A stretch of 41,334 nt of DNA from Actinomycetota bacterium (GCA_009697815.1 WLRQ01000019.1:1-41334); one strand, 5' to 3'. Positions 16,774-25,241 are shown, counted from the first letter of the stretch. Notes: generated by a model from the letters alone, not told the origin. Translations and numbers: made by a program.

Positions 16774-17538
16774 ATGTCAGAACGAAGTGACCTCCACGGC
16801 TCCGTCGCGATCGTGACGGGTGCCAGCCGCGGCATCGGCCTGGCGATCGCGACCGAACTACTCGGTCGCGGAGCGAAGGTGTGCATCACCGCGCGCAAGG
16901 CCGGCCCTCTCGCGGATGCCGCCCGGGCCCTCGGGTCACCTGATTCGGTTATCTCCGTGGCCGGCAACACCGATAGCTCCGAGCACCGAGGCGAGTGCGT
17001 CGAGGCCACCATGGCCGCGTTCGGCCGGATCGACCTGCTGGTGAACAATTCCGGGACCAACCCCACCTATGGCCCCATGATCGAGACCAGCCCCGCTGCC
17101 AGCAGCAAGGTGTTCGACGTCAATGTCACCAGTGCGCTCGAGTGGGTCAAGCTCGTGCACGCCACCTGGATGGGCGAACATGGCGGCTCGATCGTCAATA
17201 TCTCCTCAGCCGCAGGTATCAGGCCCGCCCTGGGCATCGGTATCTACGGAGCCAGCAAGGCGGCACTGTCGCAACTGACGGCGCAACTGGCCTGGGAGCT
17301 CGCGCCGGGCATCCGCGTCAACGCTGTGGCCCCCGCGGTCGTGCAGACCGTGTTCGCCGAAGCCCTCTATGTCGGCCGGGAAAGCACTGTGGCCTCGGCC
17401 TACCCTCTCGGTCGACTCGGGACCCCGCAGGACATCGCATCTGCCGTGGCCTTCCTGCTCTCCTCAGAAGCATCGTGGATCACCGGGCAGACCCTGGTGA
17501 TCGACGGTGGGCTCGGCCTGACCGGCGGCATCGAATGA
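16774..17538 (+). CDS. SDR family oxidoreductase
   Basis: A 254-residue classical SDR. The cofactor motif is TGASRGIG (about residues 13-20), the NNSG strand is LLVNNSGTNP, and the catalytic residues are Ser in NISSAAG and Tyr/Lys in YGASK. The C-terminus ends with the usual TLVIDGGLGLTGG. The Arg in TARKAG after beta-2 suggests NADP preference, in contrast to the preceding SDR. ATG 16774 has AGGA seven bases upstream. Its stop overlaps the next start as ATGA, so the kinase-like gene is translationally coupled. Two SDRs of apparently different cofactor preference in one operon suggest two separate alcohol/ketone steps. Substrate not assignable. Confidence 0.88.
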   Translation: MSERSDLHGSVAIVTGASRGIGLAIATELLGRGAKVCITARKAGPLADAARALGSPDSVISVAGNTDSSEHRGECVEATMAAFGRIDLLVNNSGTNPTYGPMIETSPAASSKVFDVNVTSALEWVKLVHATWMGEHGGSIVNISSAAGIRPALGIGIYGASKAALSQLTAQLAWELAPGIRVNAVAPAVVQTVFAEALYVGRESTVASAYPLGRLGTPQDIASAVAFLLSSEASWITGQTLVIDGGLGLTGGIE

Positions 17539-18569
17539 CCTCCTCCCCTCCGGGGCTCGATCTCGCAGCCCTGCGCGAATTCCTCGACGCGAACGCCCCG
17601 AGCCTCGTGTCCGGTGCGCTGCACGCCGAGGTAATCGCGGGCGGTCGCTCCAACCTGACCTACTTCCTCGACGACGGCTCCGAGCAATGGGTGCTGCGGC
17701 GTCCACCGCTCGGGCATGTCATGGCCACGGCGCACAATATGGCCCGCGAGTATCGCGTGATGGCCGCAATGGCGGGCACCACGGTGCCCTGTCCCGAGGT
17801 CCTGCTGATGTGCGATGACCCCGATGTCATCGGTGCACCCTTCTACATCATGGAGCGGGTAGACGGGGAGGTCATCCGTACGACCGACCAGTCCGCTGCC
17901 CTCGGGGTCAGCGGAACCGCCCGGCTCTCGAAGAACTTGGTGGATGTTCTCGCCTCCCTGCACTTGATAGATCCCGCGTCGATCGGGCTCGCCGACTTCG
18001 GCAGGCCTGGAGGCTTCATGTCCCGCCAGGTCGCGCGATGGGGTCAACAACTGGAATCCTCACGCACTCGCGAGATCCCCGGCATCGAGTCGCTCGGCCA
18101 CACGCTGGCCCGCGAAGTCCCACTGCCGCAACGGGTCTCGGTCGTGCACGGTGACTACCGACTCGAGAACGTCCTGGCCACTCCAGAGGCCGAGATCTCC
18201 GCGGTACTCGACTGGGAGATGGCCACCCTTGGCGACCCGCTCGCCGACCTCGGACTCATGTGCGTCTATTGGGATGCTCTGCCCGCCTTGGGCCTCAACC
18301 CTGTCGTCGAAGGGATCGCGCCGGGCCTGGGTTACCTCCGAAGCGATCAGCTCGTCGAGCGTTACCTCGCGGCAACCGGGCTCCACGATCGAGACATGCC
18401 TTGGTACGTCGCCTTCAGTTCCTACAAACTCGCGGTGATCCTCGAGGGCATCCACTACCGGTACGGGCTCGGACTCACCGTCGGTGAGCGTTTCGAGGAG
18501 ATCGGTCCTCTCGTCGCTCCGCTTATCGAGTACGGGGCCGACCAGATGCTCAGGAGTTCGCACCGGTGA
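17535..18569 (+). CDS. APH-family phosphotransferase (ACAD10/11-like kinase)
   Basis: A 344-residue protein-kinase-like phosphotransferase. The Brenner-type catalytic loop is VVHGDYRLENVL (about residues 204-215), and the metal site VLDWEMATLGDPLADLG follows. The N-terminal lobe keeps the nucleotide-binding ITYF-type strand (SNLTYFL) and LRRPP. This subfamily commonly neighbours, or is fused to, acyl-CoA dehydrogenases (ACAD10/ACAD11), where it is proposed to phosphorylate 4-hydroxyacyl-CoAs before dehydration. Here it overlaps the upstream SDR and the downstream acyl-CoA dehydrogenase by 4 bp each, matching that pairing. A role in hydroxyacyl-CoA metabolism is therefore far likelier than aminoglycoside resistance. 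Confidence 0.88.
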   Translation: MTSSPPGLDLAALREFLDANAPSLVSGALHAEVIAGGRSNLTYFLDDGSEQWVLRRPPLGHVMATAHNMAREYRVMAAMAGTTVPCPEVLLMCDDPDVIGAPFYIMERVDGEVIRTTDQSAALGVSGTARLSKNLVDVLASLHLIDPASIGLADFGRPGGFMSRQVARWGQQLESSRTREIPGIESLGHTLAREVPLPQRVSVVHGDYRLENVLATPEAEISAVLDWEMATLGDPLADLGLMCVYWDALPALGLNPVVEGIAPGLGYLRSDQLVERYLAATGLHDRDMPWYVAFSSYKLAVILEGIHYRYGLGLTVGERFEEIGPLVAPLIEYGADQMLRSSHR

Positions 18570-19717
18570 GCAATCCCCGGCCGATCTACCTTGAGGAGCA
18601 CGAGGCGTTTCGCGCCAGCGTCCGACACTTCGTGGAGAAGTCGATCTTGCCGCACTACGAGCACTTCACCGAGGAGCGCATGATCGATCGATCGGTCTGG
18701 CTCGAGGCTGGCTCTCTCGGACTTCTTGGCCTGCACGTTCCCGAGGAATACGGCGGTCAGGACGCGGGCGACTACCGGTTCACCGCGATCGTCCACGAGG
18801 AGCTCGCGAAGGTCAGTGTCGGGATGTCCTCGAGCTTCGGCATCCACTTCGACACGGTGGCGCCCTATCTCATCGAGCTCGGCACCCCCGAGCAGAAGGC
18901 ACGCTGGCTCCCGGGATTCGCCGACGGCTCGAAGATCACTGCAATTGCCATGACCGAACCCGGCGGGGGCAGCGACCTCGGCGCCCTGCGCACCACGGCC
19001 ACCGAGACTTCCGAGGGCTGGGTTCTCAACGGCAGCAAGACTTTCATCACCAACGGCTACCGGGCCGACCTCACCGTGGTGGCAGCCCGCACCGGCACCG
19101 GCAAGGCATCGAGGAGTATCTCGCTGTTCGCGGTCGAGGACGGTATGGCGGGCTTCACCCGCGGCCGCAAGCTCGACAAGGTCGGGCAGCCCGAGTGCGA
19201 TACGGCCGAGTTGTTCTTCACCGATCTCGAACTTCCGCGCACGAGCCTGATCGGCGAACTCGGCCGGGGGTTCATCCACATGATGGAGCGTCTGCCGCAG
19301 GAGCGGCTTTTCGGCGCGATCACCAACCTCGCGCACGCCGCGGACATCCTCCTCGAGACCATCGAGTACGCCAAGGAGCGCAAGGCATTCGGGCAGGCAA
19401 TCGGCAGTTTCCAGCACAATCGGTTTCTGCTTGCCGAACTCGTCACGACCGTCGACGTCGCTCAGGCCTTCCTCGACCAGTGCATCCTCGCCCACGTCAA
19501 CGGTGCACTCACACCCGTCCAGGCGGCCAAGGCGAAGTGGTGGACCGCGCAGGTCCAGAACGACGTTCTCGACGCGTGCGTTCAGATGTACGGCGGATAC
19601 GGCTACATGCGCGAGTACCGCGTCGCGCGGGCGTGGATGGACGCACGCGTGACGAAGATCTGGGCTGGCTCCAACGAGATCATGAAGGAACTCATCGGCC
19701 GGGATCTGGGCCTGTGA
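18566..19717 (+). CDS. Acyl-CoA dehydrogenase, LCAD-like
   Basis: A 383-residue FAD-dependent acyl-CoA dehydrogenase that introduces an alpha-beta double bond and passes electrons to ETF. The FAD/substrate block is AIAMTEPGGGSDLGALRT (about residues 126-143). The glutamate that ends in YEGT in medium-chain enzymes is replaced (KIWAGSNEIMKELI). Instead LPQERLF carries Glu246, at the place used as base by long-chain and isovaleryl enzymes. The C-terminal EIMKELI also matches LCAD. GTG 18566 overlaps the kinase stop (GTGA). It is the last gene of the unit; the kinase-like partner suggests joint action on hydroxylated or branched acyl-CoAs. Confidence 0.92.
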   Translation: MSNPRPIYLEEHEAFRASVRHFVEKSILPHYEHFTEERMIDRSVWLEAGSLGLLGLHVPEEYGGQDAGDYRFTAIVHEELAKVSVGMSSSFGIHFDTVAPYLIELGTPEQKARWLPGFADGSKITAIAMTEPGGGSDLGALRTTATETSEGWVLNGSKTFITNGYRADLTVVAARTGTGKASRSISLFAVEDGMAGFTRGRKLDKVGQPECDTAELFFTDLELPRTSLIGELGRGFIHMMERLPQERLFGAITNLAHAADILLETIEYAKERKAFGQAIGSFQHNRFLLAELVTTVDVAQAFLDQCILAHVNGALTPVQAAKAKWWTAQVQNDVLDACVQMYGGYGYMREYRVARAWMDARVTKIWAGSNEIMKELIGRDLGL

Positions 19718-19760
19718 TGACCTCGCGCGACAGAGCGTTCCCCGGGTCCAGCGAGAAGTG

Positions 19761-19789
19761 TTGACAGGGTACCGACCGGACGGTAGAAA
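19761..19789 (+). promoter_or_regulatory. Promoter with embedded TetR-type operator, site C (mutase operon)
   Basis: A consensus -35 TTGACA (19761-19766) and a -10 TAGAAA (19784-19789) are spaced by 17 bp. The operator CCGACCGGACGGTAG (19772-19786) lies in the spacer and overlaps the -10. Extended by one base each side it reads as the dyad TACCG-ACCGGA-CGGTA with one central asymmetry. The predicted transcript starts about 40 bases before the GlmS-like ATG. The operon it drives encodes a TetR protein, so autoregulation is likely. Confidence 0.8.
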
Positions 19790-19834
19790 CGGTGCGGCCG
19801 GAGACGGCCGCGGAACTCACGGAATGGCAGGTCA

Positions 19835-20281
19835 ATGACCGAGTCCTTGCAGGGCGCACGGGTCGTCATCGGATCCATCGGCGACGACATCCACGTGGTG
19901 GGCATCACCATCCTCGGGCATGCGTTGCGCAACGCCGGAGCCGAGGTGATCCAGCTCGGCATCCAGACCCCGGTCGAGGAGTTCGTCGCGACCGCGGTCG
20001 CCGAGGATGCCGACGCGGTGTTCGTGTCCTCGTCCAACGGGCACGCCGCGATCTTCTGCGACGGGGTGCGCGGCCTCATGGCAGCGGCAGGAGCCGACGA
20101 CGTACTGCTCTATGTCGGCGGAAACCTCGCGAACACGGCAGCCGCCGACTGGAGCGAGGTCGAGGCACGTTTCCTGGCGATGGGCTTCGATCGCGCCTAC
20201 CCCTCACGCACACAACCGGCCCAGGCCATCAGCGACCTTGTGGCCGACCTCGCCCAACGAAGGAGTGCGAGCAATGGCTGA
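19835..20281 (+). CDS. B12-binding small subunit of a glutamate-mutase-like enzyme
   Basis: A 148-residue Rossmann-like cobalamin-binding protein, homologous along its whole length to the GlmS/MutS sigma subunit of glutamate mutase. The base-off B12 motif DxHxxG is DIHVVG, whose histidine ligates cobalt. The further family elements are SSSNGHAA (the Ser contacting the dimethylbenzimidazole tail) and YVGGN. The C-terminal AMGFDRAYPSRTQP block also matches GlmS. It overlaps the large subunit by 8 bp. Together they would carry out an adenosylcobalamin radical carbon-skeleton rearrangement. It is called -like because the large-subunit active site and the neighbours argue against glutamate as substrate. 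The ATG has only a weak AGG upstream. Confidence 0.9.
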   Translation: MTESLQGARVVIGSIGDDIHVVGITILGHALRNAGAEVIQLGIQTPVEEFVATAVAEDADAVFVSSSNGHAAIFCDGVRGLMAAAGADDVLLYVGGNLANTAAADWSEVEARFLAMGFDRAYPSRTQPAQAISDLVADLAQRRSASNG

Positions 20282-21743
20282 CAACGTCACCAATGAGCGA
20301 CTGACCGACGACGCGTTCCACGCCCAGCGCGAGACGATCTTCCGTGAGCAGCTCGGGCGCGCTCCTTACGACCTCGATGAGGCCCTCGCGTTCTCGCTCG
20401 AGAACGCCAAGCGCGGCACCGTCGCGGCCGTGCTCCAGAAGGCCAAGGCCACCGGCGTCGCCGCCGTCGTTCCCAGGGCCGGTGTGGCGAGCTGGGAGGG
20501 CCAGCGCGCCCTCATGCAGATGCTCGACGAAGCCGGGGCGGCCTACCTTCCGATCACCATCGACAGTCTCACGCGCGAGCTTCAATTCGCCGAGGCCGAG
20601 CGTCGTCTGGCCTCGAGCACCACCGAGGTCTCGGCTCTCAACGGCTATCCGATCGTGGCCCACGGTATCGAGGCCAACCGCCGCCTCATTCAAAGTTTCG
20701 ATAAGCCGGTGATCGTGCGAGCGAACGCGGTCGACCTGCGCATCACGGCCGAGACGGGGCTCGCCAGTGGTGGTACCGCGTTCGTGTCCGGACCGATGTA
20801 TGCCACCCTCGAGTACTCCAAGAACACACCGCTGTCCGAGGGCATCTCCAAGTGGCAGTACATCTTCCGGCTGATGGGTATCTACTCCGAGGCCGGCGTG
20901 CCGATGGCCGATGACGCCGTCGGGTTCTCCCAGAGCGGCACGTGCTCGGTGCCCGCACTGATGCATGTTGGCGTCATCCTCGATGCGTTGATCATGGCCT
21001 CGCAGGGTGTGAAGCACATCATGTTGTATTCCATGCTTCAGGGAAATATCGCCCAGGATGTGGCGAGCTGCCTGGCTGTTGAGCAGCTTGCGACCGAGTA
21101 CCTCCACAAGCTCGGCCTCGACGATGTCTCCACCTACGTCGCGAGCAGCGACTGGAACGGCGCGTTCCCCGAGCGTCGCCCCGACGCCTACGGACTCATT
21201 GCGGCCAACGTATTCGCGGCCGCAATCGCGCGAGCACCCCTGAACTACGTCAAGACGATCGACGAGGGAATCGGCGTCCCCACCGCAGAGTCCAACGCCG
21301 ACAGCATCCGGGTCACTCGCTATCTGATGAACCTCATCGGCCGCCAGGCCCACGCTTGGCGCACCCCGGAGATCGAGTTCGAACTCCATCTCAACCTCAT
21401 CCAGGCCCGCGCCATTCTCGACGCGATCATCGATCTCGGTGATGGCGACCCCGTCGTCGGCTCCATCAAGGGGATCGGCACCGGCATCCTCGATATCCCG
21501 TTCTCGCCGAACATCCACGTGAAGGGGAACGTGCTGCCCATCCGGGATGCCTCGGGCGCGGTGCGGTTCCTCGACCACGGCGCCCTGCCCATTCCAGCGG
21601 AGGCACTCGAGATGGAACGCGAGCGACTCTCACACCGCTCGGCCGACCCGAGCGCACTGGGCTACCAAGATGTCGTCGATGACCTCCAGTTCCTCGAGCT
21701 CGACACCTTCGACCCGGCCACCGGTACGGAGGTGAAGGCGTAG
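20274..21743 (+). CDS. Large subunit of a glutamate-mutase-like (methylaspartate mutase E) enzyme
   Basis: A 489-residue TIM-barrel subunit, homologous to GlmE/MutE (about 483 residues). By alignment from memory with Clostridium cochlearium GlmE, the three substrate-carboxylate arginines are kept: Arg68 (VPRAGV), Arg101 (IDSLTRE) and Arg149 (VIVRANAVD). The cofactor-ribose residues Lys327 and Glu331 (VKTIDEGIGVPT) are also kept. The segment that holds Glu171 in GlmE (NEGGGISYNVPY) is here AFVSGPMYATLEY with no equivalent acid, and the His after Arg149 is Ala. Glu171 handles the substrate amino group, so a dicarboxylate lacking the amine is inferred. ATG 20274 has AAGGAG eight bases upstream. 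No methylaspartase or MutL gene is in the window. Confidence 0.9.
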   Translation: MADNVTNERLTDDAFHAQRETIFREQLGRAPYDLDEALAFSLENAKRGTVAAVLQKAKATGVAAVVPRAGVASWEGQRALMQMLDEAGAAYLPITIDSLTRELQFAEAERRLASSTTEVSALNGYPIVAHGIEANRRLIQSFDKPVIVRANAVDLRITAETGLASGGTAFVSGPMYATLEYSKNTPLSEGISKWQYIFRLMGIYSEAGVPMADDAVGFSQSGTCSVPALMHVGVILDALIMASQGVKHIMLYSMLQGNIAQDVASCLAVEQLATEYLHKLGLDDVSTYVASSDWNGAFPERRPDAYGLIAANVFAAAIARAPLNYVKTIDEGIGVPTAESNADSIRVTRYLMNLIGRQAHAWRTPEIEFELHLNLIQARAILDAIIDLGDGDPVVGSIKGIGTGILDIPFSPNIHVKGNVLPIRDASGAVRFLDHGALPIPAEALEMERERLSHRSADPSALGYQDVVDDLQFLELDTFDPATGTEVKA

Positions 21744-22528
21744 TGCCCGATCTCAAGGTCTGGAACACCTCGATCACCGAGATCGCCGACAGTTCGATCT
21801 CCTACCGCGGCCTTCCGATCGGGCCGCTGATCGAGAACGGTGAGCTCTCCTCGATGCTGTGGCTGCTGCTCTTCGGCGGCGATCCCACGCCCGGGCAGAG
21901 CGACGCACTGCGACGCGCGATCATCGCGGCCCTTGACCACGGGGTCACCGCACCCTCGACACTCGCCGCGCGGGCGACGGCCTCGACTCGCAGCCCCGTG
22001 CCCTTCGCGATCGCCTCAGGTCTGATCGCTTTCGGCGGACCGGCTCACGGCGGAGCCGCCGAGGAGGCCGCGTACATCTTCCGCACTATCGCCGACGGCA
22101 ATCCGGCCGATCTGGCCGAGGCCGCGATGTCGGCCATGGCCGACCTCCTCGCGGCCCGCAAGCGGATGCCGGGGTACGGGCACCCCTACCACGCGCGCGA
22201 CCCCCGGGTGGGTCCGCTGATGTCGGGTATCGAGGCCAGTCACACCTACCGCGACATCGCCACCGCGTGTGAGAGCGCCCTGCTCACATTGACGGGAAAG
22301 CCCCTGCACATGAACGCCGACGCGGCCGTCGCGGGGCTCCTGCTCGATGCAGGCCTCGGCCCTGCCGACATCACCCTTGTCACCTGCCTCGGGCGGGCCT
22401 TCGGCCTCGCAGCCCACAGTCGCGAGGAGCAGGCCAACGAGCGCCCGTTCCGCGCGCCGTCCCTCGACACCGTGTCTTACTCCCGATCCGCCTCGCCCGA
22501 CTCCAGAACGGAACAGCCCACCGCATGA
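21743..22528 (+). CDS. Citryl-CoA lyase-like protein (citrate-synthase fold)
   Basis: A 261-residue protein of the citrate synthase superfamily, of the short type seen in citryl-CoA lyase and the C-terminal part of ATP-citrate lyase. Catalytic candidates: His102 (GGPAHGGAAEEA), His147 (PGYGHPYHARDPR) and Asp193 (HMNADAAVAGLLL). It should cleave, or form, a 3-hydroxy-3-carboxyacyl-CoA to give an acyl-CoA and an oxoacid. GTG 21743 overlaps the mutase stop (TAGTG), and the gene overlaps the ligase beta gene as ATGA, so it is tightly coupled to both. The last 30 residues are a polar tail. Its position between a mutase and a CoA ligase suggests it cleaves the activated mutase product. Citrate itself is not excluded. 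Confidence 0.83.
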   Translation: MPDLKVWNTSITEIADSSISYRGLPIGPLIENGELSSMLWLLLFGGDPTPGQSDALRRAIIAALDHGVTAPSTLAARATASTRSPVPFAIASGLIAFGGPAHGGAAEEAAYIFRTIADGNPADLAEAAMSAMADLLAARKRMPGYGHPYHARDPRVGPLMSGIEASHTYRDIATACESALLTLTGKPLHMNADAAVAGLLLDAGLGPADITLVTCLGRAFGLAAHSREEQANERPFRAPSLDTVSYSRSASPDSRTEQPTA

Positions 22529-23727
22529 CCCGCCTGCTCGAGCACGTAGTCAAGGACATCCTCGAGTCCGAGGGTGTGCTCGTCCCTGCACGCCGGCTCT
22601 GTTCGAGCGCCGAGGAGGCCGTCGCCGCGTTCGAGGAACTCGGTGGCCCCATGTACCTCAAGGCACAGGTGGCCGCGGGCGACCGAGCCGGCAGCGGTGG
22701 CATCACGCGCGTCACGGACTCCGACTCGATGCGGAAAGCCGCCAACGCCATGCTCGGCATCTCGATCCAAGGCCTGCCTGTGCACTCGGTTCTCGCCGAG
22801 TGTGCGGTCGTGGCCCCCTGGGAGGGCTATGCCGCGATCTCGGTAGAAGAGAACCCCGCGAGGCGCGTCCTGCGCTTCTCCCCCACCGGCGGCACCGGAT
22901 TCGATCCAAGTCGCGCCGCGCTCGCCATGGATCTCGATGACGCGCTCGCACCCCACCGCGTGCGGCGGGAGCTTCGACGCATCGGCACGCCATCCTCGGA
23001 GCTGGTCGCGATCTCGACCTTCCTGCACAAGCTCGCGCTCATCGCGACCCGCTGGGCCGCCTACACGTTAGAGCTCAACCCCATCACTCTCACCGACGAC
23101 GGCATCGTCGCCCTCGACGCCAAAGCCGACCTCGACGACTACTCCAAGCCGCTCATCCCCGATCCCTCGGTGCTCGATGAAGAGGATCGCAATGCCCGCG
23201 AGCGCGCGGCCCGCGAGTTCCAGGCCGGCGATCACCGCGGCAGCCTGCGCTATGTGCAGCTCATCCCCGACGACGCGCCCGCAGGGCCCACGATGGTGGC
23301 CTCCCACTCGGTCGGCGGTGGTGAGTCGATGGTCGTCCTCGACGCACTCGCAGCAGTCGGCCTGCTACCCACGAACTACTGCGACACCTCGGGTTCACCC
23401 TCGGCGAAGAAGGTCTCGGTCGCGGCCGAGATAGTTGCCGGCCAGCCCAATATCGCCGGCATGCTGTTCTCCACGTGCATCGCCAACCAACCACTCTCCG
23501 TCACCGCCACCGGCCTGCTCGACGGCTGGCGCAATGTCGGGTGGACCGGGCCCACCGTGGTGCGCTTTGCTGGCAACGAGTCAGAGCAGGCCCGCGAGAT
23601 GGTTCGTGCATGGGCACTCGAGACAGGTGCGCCCACAGTCATCGTCGGCGAGGAGTCGAACGAGTGGGAGGCCGCGGCACATCTCGCTCGAATGCTCGGC
23701 GTCACCACGGAAGGAGCAGCGAGATGA
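22525..23727 (+). CDS. SucC-like ATP-grasp CoA ligase beta subunit
   Basis: A 400-residue homologue of the succinyl-CoA synthetase beta subunit, comparable to citryl-CoA synthetase and malate-CoA ligase beta chains. The ATP-grasp region starts at MYLKAQVAAGDRAGSGGITRV, about residues 45-65, replacing the usual KAQVHAGGRGKAGG. The metal/nucleotide segment LELNPITLTDDGIVALDAKADLD (in two parts, about residues 180-205) is canonical. The C-terminal CoA-ligase-like domain follows. It pairs with the downstream alpha gene through a 4-bp overlap. The divergent glycine loop and the context suggest an acid other than succinate. It would make the CoA ester that the adjacent lyase cleaves, or run in reverse. 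Confidence 0.87.
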   Translation: MTRLLEHVVKDILESEGVLVPARRLCSSAEEAVAAFEELGGPMYLKAQVAAGDRAGSGGITRVTDSDSMRKAANAMLGISIQGLPVHSVLAECAVVAPWEGYAAISVEENPARRVLRFSPTGGTGFDPSRAALAMDLDDALAPHRVRRELRRIGTPSSELVAISTFLHKLALIATRWAAYTLELNPITLTDDGIVALDAKADLDDYSKPLIPDPSVLDEEDRNARERAAREFQAGDHRGSLRYVQLIPDDAPAGPTMVASHSVGGGESMVVLDALAAVGLLPTNYCDTSGSPSAKKVSVAAEIVAGQPNIAGMLFSTCIANQPLSVTATGLLDGWRNVGWTGPTVVRFAGNESEQAREMVRAWALETGAPTVIVGEESNEWEAAAHLARMLGVTTEGAAR

Positions 23728-24593
23728 GCTTCCTGGTCAACGCCGATACCCGAGTCGTCATCCAGGGGATCACAGGCCAGCTCGGTGTGTTCGTCACTCG
23801 CATGATGGACGACCACGATCTCGCACCCGTCGCCGGCGTCACCCCAGGCCGCGGCGGCGAACGGGTCGGCAGCGTTCCGGTGTTCGACACCATTGAGGAA
23901 GCCGCACGCGAGGCCGGAGCCAACGCCTCGCTCGTCCTGGTTCCGGCCCACGGGCTCCGTGACGCTGTTCTCGAGGCCATCGAGGGCGGCATGAGCCCCA
24001 CGGTGCTCATGGTCGATGGTGTTCCACTCGGGCTGAGCGAAGAACTCCTGCGCGCCGCACGGGCCGCGGGCATCGTCATCATCGGCCCGAACAGCCCAGG
24101 CCTGATCTCCCCCGGGCAGTGCCTGCTGGGCGCACTGCACCCGGCAAAGTTCTCGGCCGGCGATATCGCCGTGATCTCTCGCAGCGGCGGCATGATGTCG
24201 ACCATCGCGCACACCCTGTCCGTGGCCGGGATGGGCACCTCGACCTGCCTGGGCATCGGCGGCGACAGCGTGATCGGGCTCGACATGGCCCAAGCGGCGC
24301 TCCTGGCCCAGAACGATGACGACAGCCGGGCCATCGTCATATTCGGCGAGATCGGCACCAGCCAGGAGGAGCGCCTCGCCGACCTCGTGAAGTCCGGTGC
24401 CGTGACCAAGCCCGTTGTCGCCTACATCGCAGGTGCAGCGGCACCTGCGGGTATCCGCTACTCCCACGCCGGCGCGAAGGTCGACGGTGTCGAGGGCTCG
24501 GCGCAGTCCAAGAAGCGGGCACTCGCCGACGGCGGGGTTCATGTGGTCGATCGCTACATCGATATCCCTGCGGTCCTGAACGACGCGATGTAG
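23724..24593 (+). CDS. SucD-like CoA ligase alpha subunit
   Basis: A 289-residue homologue of succinyl-CoA synthetase alpha. The CoA-binding Rossmann start is VVIQGITGQLGVF (about residues 11-23). The family blocks GVTPGRGGERVG, IIGPNSPGLISPG, VISRSGGMMST and IFGEIGTSQEE are present. The phosphorylated histidine is His248 in SHAGA, where GHAGA is usual. ATG 23724 has GGAAGGAG upstream and overlaps the beta stop as ATGA. With the beta chain and the lyase it resembles the two-step ATP-citrate cleavage set of Hydrogenobacter (citryl-CoA synthetase plus citryl-CoA lyase), but next to a B12 mutase. The acid substrate is inferred to be the mutase product. Confidence 0.88.
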   Translation: MSFLVNADTRVVIQGITGQLGVFVTRMMDDHDLAPVAGVTPGRGGERVGSVPVFDTIEEAAREAGANASLVLVPAHGLRDAVLEAIEGGMSPTVLMVDGVPLGLSEELLRAARAAGIVIIGPNSPGLISPGQCLLGALHPAKFSAGDIAVISRSGGMMSTIAHTLSVAGMGTSTCLGIGGDSVIGLDMAQAALLAQNDDDSRAIVIFGEIGTSQEERLADLVKSGAVTKPVVAYIAGAAAPAGIRYSHAGAKVDGVEGSAQSKKRALADGGVHVVDRYIDIPAVLNDAM

Positions 24594-24604
24594 AGGAGGT
24601 ACTC

Positions 24605-25237
24605 ATGTCGAGTGAATCCGTGGCGCCCACACCCGAGCCCCGAAAGAGCGATGCCGCCGAGCGGAGACGCGCCGAAATTCTCGAGCAGTCCGCGAGGCTG
24701 TTCGACAGGTCCGGCTACAACAAGACGTCGATGAACGACATCGCCGAGGCGGTGGGGGTTCGCAAGCCAACGCTCTACCATTACTTCGACACCAAGGACG
24801 AGATCCTCTACTGGCTCCACGAGGAGTTCATCAACACCCTCCTGACCCAACAGGAGGCGCGCATCGCCGAGCGGGTTCCCGCCGACCTCATGGTCTTCGA
24901 GATCATGGCCGACATCCTGGCACTCATGCAGACGCACAAGGGCCACGTGCGCACCTACTTTGAGAACCACCGCGAGCTGCCCGAGCGCCATCGCACGACC
25001 AGCCACGAGAAGCGCGATCGTTACCGCCGCATGCTTGAGGACGCCATCGCGCAGGGAACCAAGGAAGGCACCTTCCGGCACGTCGATCCCGGGCTAACGG
25101 CGCTCGCCATCTTCGGGATGGTCAACTGGGCCTACCAGTGGTACGAGATTGATGGCACGCGAAGCCCCCGGGACATCGCCACTGTGTTTGCCGATCTTGT
25201 CCTGAACGGCCTCACCGCGAGCCCGCCTCGGGCCTGA
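24605..25237 (+). CDS. TetR-family transcriptional regulator
   Basis: A 210-residue TetR repressor. The N-terminal helix-turn-helix is at about residues 23-66 (SARLFDRSGYNKTSMNDIAE then VRKPTLYHYFDTKDEI). The C-terminal ligand domain includes a KstR2-like block (FGMVNWAYQWYEIDG) and ends FADLVLNGL, as in actinobacterial regulators of sterol and acyl-CoA catabolism that often sense CoA esters. It has a strong AGGAGG ribosome site and sits 11 bp after the ligase alpha gene, inside the mutase operon. It is the only regulator gene in the window and the best candidate to bind the four CCGACCGNNYGGTAG sites, including the one that drives its own operon. That link is inference. Confidence 0.92.
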   Translation: MSSESVAPTPEPRKSDAAERRRAEILEQSARLFDRSGYNKTSMNDIAEAVGVRKPTLYHYFDTKDEILYWLHEEFINTLLTQQEARIAERVPADLMVFEIMADILALMQTHKGHVRTYFENHRELPERHRTTSHEKRDRYRRMLEDAIAQGTKEGTFRHVDPGLTALAIFGMVNWAYQWYEIDGTRSPRDIATVFADLVLNGLTASPPRA

Positions 25238-25241
25238 ACCG

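Noticed and set aside
16995-17534. Upstream extension of the kinase-like reading frame to an earlier ATG
   Set aside because: The extension lies wholly inside the preceding SDR in another frame, has no domain, and the ATGA overlap at 17535 gives the natural start.
17535-18569. Aminoglycoside phosphotransferase (resistance gene)
   Set aside because: The 4-bp overlaps with an SDR and an acyl-CoA dehydrogenase, and the ACAD10/11-like pattern, point to acyl-CoA metabolism.
20229-21578. A minus-strand open frame of about 450 codons opposite the mutase large subunit
   Set aside because: Low-complexity Gly/Asp/His composition with no motif. The plus-strand gene is clearly real. Similar shadows at 23376-24542, 14953-15843, 941-1975 and 28595-29629 were dismissed for the same reason.
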